From Przewalskia tangutica (Eukaryota > Streptophyta > Magnoliopsida > Solanales > Solanaceae), in the NCBI GenBank assembly GCA_029844215.1, contig CM056718.1:166149396-166213395 (forward strand): a stretch of DNA of 64,000 nt, written 5' to 3'. Below are positions 59,768 through 64,000 of this stretch, piece by piece (position 1 is the first letter of the stretch; every line of letters begins with the position of its first letter). The position numbers and the translations under genes are program-made. The notes beneath the pieces were generated by a model. The model saw only the letters and a program-made list of their open reading frames with translations, searched no databases and had not been told where the DNA came from.

Positions 59768-61553
59768 TCATCTTGACAACATTCTGTTCCTAGAATTTTG
59801 AAGTTTGTGACAATATGGTCTTATGTGTCCAGGGGAGTTACAATGATGACACACAAACTTCATATCATATGACGAGACTGGGAACTTATCTTTTGATCCT
59901 TTTTCTTTTACAAAACTTATTCTCCCAGTTTTGTCAAATAAATTAGAGTATATTGCATTAATATAATTTTTGTACCCAATACATGCGTGTGATGGTTGAC
60001 TAACACTTAGAATCTCATCCAGTTTGGAGGTACCTGTATTGAGCTTATGGAAGGTTACTTCAGCTAGATCCAACTTTGTACTTATCTTACCAAATTCAAG
60101 ATCCTTTCTGGTAAGTATAAACTCTAAACGGGTTATTGTGCCTTTTAAACCTGCATTCTCAAGGGTTAAAGATTTTAACTTTGAGTCAAGTTGTTTGGAT
60201 TCTAGGATTAAGTCTTTACAAAGTTTTTGCAACTCCTTAATCATGTCATCCTTGAGATCAACTTGATCGTCAAAGCTAGTCTCACTACAAGAAATAATAC
60301 TAGTAAAGCAATTAACGTCAGGATAGTTAATATACTTATACCTTTCAAATGTTGTTGAAACTGCAGATGTCGTTGTTGATGTTGACGTAAATATGGTGAC
60401 ATTTGGGATAACACTGTCGATGACATTTTCATCGTCTGAAAGAGACTGTTAGAAAACAGTGGCCAACATTGCTTGTGACTTCATTTTTTTATCTTCTTCT
60501 TCTTCTCGTTCGTCGTCACTAAGAGAAACCTACAGACTTTTACCAAACTTTCTCAACGTGTTTGCACATTCATTGACATAATGACCCCACCCTGAACAAG
60601 CATGACATTGCACAGTTTCAAGTTGTTTGGGATTAAATTTGGTTCTGTCTGAGTTGGTTCTCTTTAGTTGATTTCCTCTTTGTACTATAGGAAGGGAGTT
60701 AGTGGATTTTGGATTGAAGCCTTGGTTTGGTGCTCTTTGGATTTAAATTTATTTTTATCATTATTGAACTTCCTTACCATCGAATTGAACTTTCGAGTAT
60801 GGAGGACAACATTTGCACCATCACCAATTTCTTCAAGATTCTCATCATCTTCATCGATTTGATTCTCTAAGGATTTCACTTGAAGTGCTATATCTTTGCT
60901 TTTATACAATGTCCTTTGATTCTCCATATTCATCTCATAAATTTTGAGAATACTCATTAAAGTATGAAGGTCCATTGTAGCAAGATTGTGAGCTTCTTCA
61001 ATCACACAAATCTTTATATTAAACTTTTCAAGAAGGGAACAAAATGTTTTTTCCACAAGTTGAGTGTTCGTTAATGGAGAACCAAACATTTGACATTCAT
61101 TAGAAATGTCAATCAACTTTTCAAAATATGTTTTAATGTCCTCCGTCTCTTCCATCCTTAAACGTTCATATTTACTCATGAGCATACGAAGCTTCGTTTG
61201 ACGAACACTAGAGCTACCTTCACAATTGATTTGTAAAGTATCCCAAGCATCTTTGGCCGTGGAGCAATTTTGAATGAGTTTGAACATATAAAGATCAACT
61301 CATCAAAAAATGGCATTTAAGGTCTTTTCATTGAAGCTTGCATGGTTTCTTCCGCATTCCATTTGGATTCAGGCTTAAAAAGAATATTGCCTTTCTTATC
61401 CGGTGGTAGCATTAGAACAATATATTTATTGATAATAAATCTACATGCTCTAACATCAATGGATTTGATATGAGAGCGTATGCGAATTTTCCAATAGGCA
61501 TAATTTGATCCATCTAATATAGGAAGTCTATCAATTGTTGGAGCTGGATCCAT
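59768..61553 (-). pseudogene. SIRE-like gag
   Basis: It begins at 61553 (MDPAPTIDRLPILDGSNYAY, WKIRIRSHIKSID). After a frameshift near 61300 it continues as a UBN2 capsid region (CSTAKDAWDTLQINCEGSSS, RQTKLRMLMSKYERLRM). A CCHC knuckle follows near 60580-60625 (CHACSGWGHYVNEC). A long coiled-coil-like segment lies at 60000-60244 (LESKQLDSKLKSLTLENAGL), and a second knuckle at 59800-59850 (CHHCNSPGHIRPYC). Stops and frameshifts occur near 60430-60680. A long gag with a coiled tail and two knuckles is typical of SIRE-type elements. Confidence 0.85.
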
Positions 61554-61590
61554 AGTTTATATAACAGGATCAAACACTTATTATGTCAAG

Positions 61591-61607
61591 TGTTGGCTCT
61601 GATACCA
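61591..61607 (-). other. primer binding site, iMet
   Basis: Minus strand TGGTATCAGAGCCAACA, two bases inside the 5' LTR edge. Confidence 0.92.
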
Positions 61608-61609
61608 CT

Positions 61610-63543
61610 TGTTGGGTCCCGGGGGTAATACTATGAAATAATTAAAAAACAAACCGAAAGTAAAATAGCTTGTACGCTGAAATAGTTTGCAAATGTCATT
61701 GACAATGTCATCCGACACAAGTGACAACACTTAGATAAAAATAGAAAAATCTTTGAAGAGTAAAATGCAGCAGAAATAATAAAGATCACAAAGTTTATAT
61801 TTACATAAGTTATATATTAATATAATCTATGACGGTAAATGACCGAAAGTATTGTGTGTGTGTGTATATATATATATTCATTCTTTTACAATATTACAAG
61901 ATAATACAAAAAGCAATAAAAATGTTAAGTCGCAGATGACTTATGCCTGAAAAATCTAACTAAATAGACGTAGACAACATCTCATTACAATTGCTTCAAT
62001 AAAGAACAAATCTAGAATCTAAGCAGCAATTATAATGTTGGACATAATGTCGTCGACACGCTTGTTAAGTGTATTTTGTATACACTTTTGAGTCCTTTTT
62101 AGTTAGTATTTTACTATTTTATTTCGCTTTTAGTATAGTGTTAGGTGTGTTTTTCTTTCATTTTGTGTCATAGCGATAATAAAGGAGGAAGTACATAATC
62201 AAGGATGAAATGAGCTTAATTGAGATGGAATTGCACACTAAAAAGGTCAAGAAATGAAATCTAAGAAGTCCCGGGAAGTATAGAAGAAATCAGACGAAGT
62301 CCGGACGAAAAAAGAACACAGAATCAGAATTTCGGGAAAAATACGTCAGAAGCGCCGCGGCGCCTGGCAGCAGCGCCGTTGTGCCAATATTTCAGCAATC
62401 TCTGATTTCATCGCAGGAGTTTCAGCGCCGTGGCGCCAGCCTGCAGGGCCACGACGCCGACGCGGGATTTCTTTTGTTTTTTTTGGCCGAATTTGACGCG
62501 TTTTCAGGGTCCGAAAGGGCAACTTTTCCCAGCTATAAAATCCTAAAACCCTGCTCATTATTGAATACCTTGAGACCAGAACCTAAAATCATTCTTTGGG
62601 AGGCAAGAAGGAGGCAAGACACAATTGGAGATTCTTGTTCAAGTTCTTTTTCTTTCCTTTACTTTATTTCAGTTTATGTTGGATTGTAATTTAGTTCTTG
62701 ACATGACAATGTTTAGGAGCTAAATACTTTAGTATGATTTCAATCGAATCTTCTTGAAGCTCTTTCATATAGTTAATGCATTGATTATTGATTTCTTCTT
62801 CAGCATATTAAGATATATTCAATATTGTTATGATTGCTTGATAATTAACTAGCTACTAATTGTCATCACTTATATGATTTCGAATCAAAGGTCTGAAAGG
62901 TGAGATTTGAATATGCTGTAATTGTCTAGACATAGGTTAAAATCGTGGACGAAGGTATCCCGATACTTGTGTAGTAATTAAGGTTACTGTTCTTAATCCT
63001 CCTGTGTGGTAAAACTTATCATAGAAATATAGAAGGTTTCTGCACTAGGTTGAGCTCTCGTATGTCCTAACCGGAATATGATGACAGATTAGTTAACCTG
63101 CTATCTTAATAAGAAGAAGAATCATTAGCATTACATTAACACGTGAAAGAGTGGATAGTTGAAGAGATTGGAACCCTATTTCCTTCATAAATGTTATAAA
63201 CCCAAAGTATAATCATCTTTAGTTTATTTTCTGCACTTAATATAAATCAAACAAAAGAACGATTGCCAAATAGATATCATAGGATAGATAATCGGTACTT
63301 AATAAATCAGTCTCTGTGGACGATAAACTCGGTCTTACAGATCTTTATTACTTGAACGATACGTACACTTGCGTATGCATCTAGAAATATCGCAACAACG
63401 CTCAGGCAACACTTGTGATCCAGTTTTTTGATCGTTATATCGGAGAACTCTCTTGATATTTTCTTTTGATTTTTCTGGATATCGATTCCTTGATGTTACA
63501 ACCTCTCTATTTATAATAGAGAGTCTTCCTTGAAATGTTCAAA
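61610..63543 (-). repeat. 5' LTR of SIRE-like element, split and truncated
   Basis: 61610-62062 plus 63403-63543 are colinear with the first about 590 of 936 bases of the solo LTR at 31053. Similarity ends near 63543, so about 350 bases of U3 are lost and no outer target duplication can be read. A (TG)n(TA)n run lies at 61855-61878. Confidence 0.85.
62063..63397 (+). mobile_element. solo LTR, Tat/Athila type (subfamily 2)
   Basis: 1335 bases from TGTTAAGTGTATTTTGTATA to TATCGCAACA, flanked by ACGCT (62058-62062 and 63398-63402). It has a GC-rich block at 62350-62465 (GCGCCGCGGCGCC at 62352), then a TATA box (GCTATAAAATCC near 62532). No internal region remains. Confidence 0.92.
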
Positions 63544-64000
63544 AAAATCTTTAAAATATTATGCTTATTTTAAAAATAAAGATATGAAAAAATCAAATAT
63601 CATACAAAATAAAATAACATCATAGAAGGTAAGTTTGAAATTTGTAAAAGTAATGGGTCAAGTTGGGCAATTTGGGTTATGACCCATCATTTAGCCCATC
63701 TTGACCCGACCATCTTAGCTCATGTAAGTTTTGGGCAGGTTGGGCATTGGTTCATCTACACATTGCCCTTTTTCACTCACGCGATATTGTTGGATCGGGT
63801 TTTCGCCCATTGTCCAAGATTCCCACCTTGCCCAGTGGGAGTCCGGCCGTGTCTCGATCCAGTGTGGTGATCATCAAATTTTTTCTTGACCCGCCCAACT
63901 TCAGCTCAAACGGCTCATCTGTCACCTCTAGTTACAAGTGGTAAATTTATATACAAATTTCGGAACACGTGAATTCATGGTCTTTTCGTAAAATTAAATA
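63544..64000. mobile_element. repeat-derived sequence, MITE-like
   Basis: 63650-63945 contains many GGGTCAAG, TTGACCC and GCCCA words in both orientations (for example GGGTTATGACCC). It shares TTTAGCCCATCTTGACCCG with the element at 22855-23275. No gene. The frames at 63679-63944 are products of this repeat. Confidence 0.45.

Larger units (their letters stand above)
36993..63543 (-). mobile_element. SIRE-like Ty1-copia element, host of the nested stack
   Basis: A minus-strand element whose parts are, from 5' to 3': 5' LTR (61610-62062 and 63403-63543, distal U3 missing), iMet PBS (61591-61607), gag, protease and GAG-pre-integrase, RT, RNase H, an extra ORF (55965-56990), PPT (55539-55552) and 3' LTR (54901-55538 and 36993-37292). 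With insertions removed the element would be about 7.5 kb and the LTR about 936 bases, equal to the solo LTR at 31053. The gag with a long coiled segment, the RNase H start (IWYSKDTNPNLIGYSDSDW) and the extra ORF after pol favour the SIRE/Maximus lineage. It is disabled by many stops and by loss of the integrase core. Confidence 0.85.

Noticed and set aside
63679..63944. Two overlapping plus-strand frames
   Set aside because: They lie in a repeat of GGGTCAAG/TTGACCC words shared with 22855-23275.
1..64000. CRISPR arrays, operons, riboswitches, rRNA genes or organelle DNA
   Set aside because: None seen. Regular repeats are explained by CACTA subterminal arrays, an LTR minisatellite and PPT duplications; the sequence is plant nuclear in character.

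Overview
The window is nuclear DNA of a flowering plant: AT-rich, intron-bearing and dominated by transposable elements. A TS-type SINE with a TTGTTGTTGT tail (30469-30651) and several LTR and MITE types point to Solanaceae; this is an inference, not proof. Only two host genes are supported: a two-exon Dof zinc-finger transcription factor (3905-5071, minus) and a small secreted, possibly GPI-anchored peptide (36261-36503, minus) with its own TATA box. Almost everything else is transposon-derived.

Layout. 1-3.9 kb: a MITE-like element and a decayed Ty1-copia start (gag, PBS, LTR). 3.9-5.5 kb: the Dof gene. 5.6-10.3 kb: a TRIM, an LTR-like fragment and a minus-strand Ty1-copia remnant split by a Tat/Athila-type LTR. 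10.9-15.6 kb: a non-coding LTR element (LARD type) with PBS, PPT and GTGTT target duplication, split by a solo LTR (TATCC duplication). 17.3-19.9 kb: a CACTA end with palindromic subterminal repeats, then a broken Ty1-copia RT-RNase H. 22-33 kb: TRIMs, MITEs, two SINEs with clear target duplications, a short-LTR copia 3' end, a hAT transposase pseudogene split by an LTR, and a SIRE-like solo LTR. 33-35.6 kb: scrambled Ty3-gypsy chromovirus pieces.

36.99-63.5 kb is a nested stack. A minus-strand SIRE-like Ty1-copia element (iMet PBS at 61591-61607, PPT at 55539-55552) is the base. A 17.6-kb CACTA transposon (37293-54900, matching terminal repeats, AAA duplication) sits in its 3' LTR. Inside the CACTA, a Tat/Athila-type element lacking pol (40061-47441, TCGAG duplication, Asp PBS) interrupts the TNPA-like gene, and a 2.8-kb solo LTR (51055-53868, CAACT duplication) interrupts the TNP2-like transposase. 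Another solo LTR (62063-63397, ACGCT duplication) sits in the SIRE 5' LTR. The duplications give the relative order of insertion.

A recurring feature is a G+C-rich block built around GCGCCGCGGCGC, found in LTRs of at least two families and placed just upstream of their TATA-like boxes. No intact autonomous coding region was found: all transposon reading frames carry stops, frameshifts, deletions or insertions. Boundaries without a stated target duplication are approximate, and intron-exon calls are by eye.
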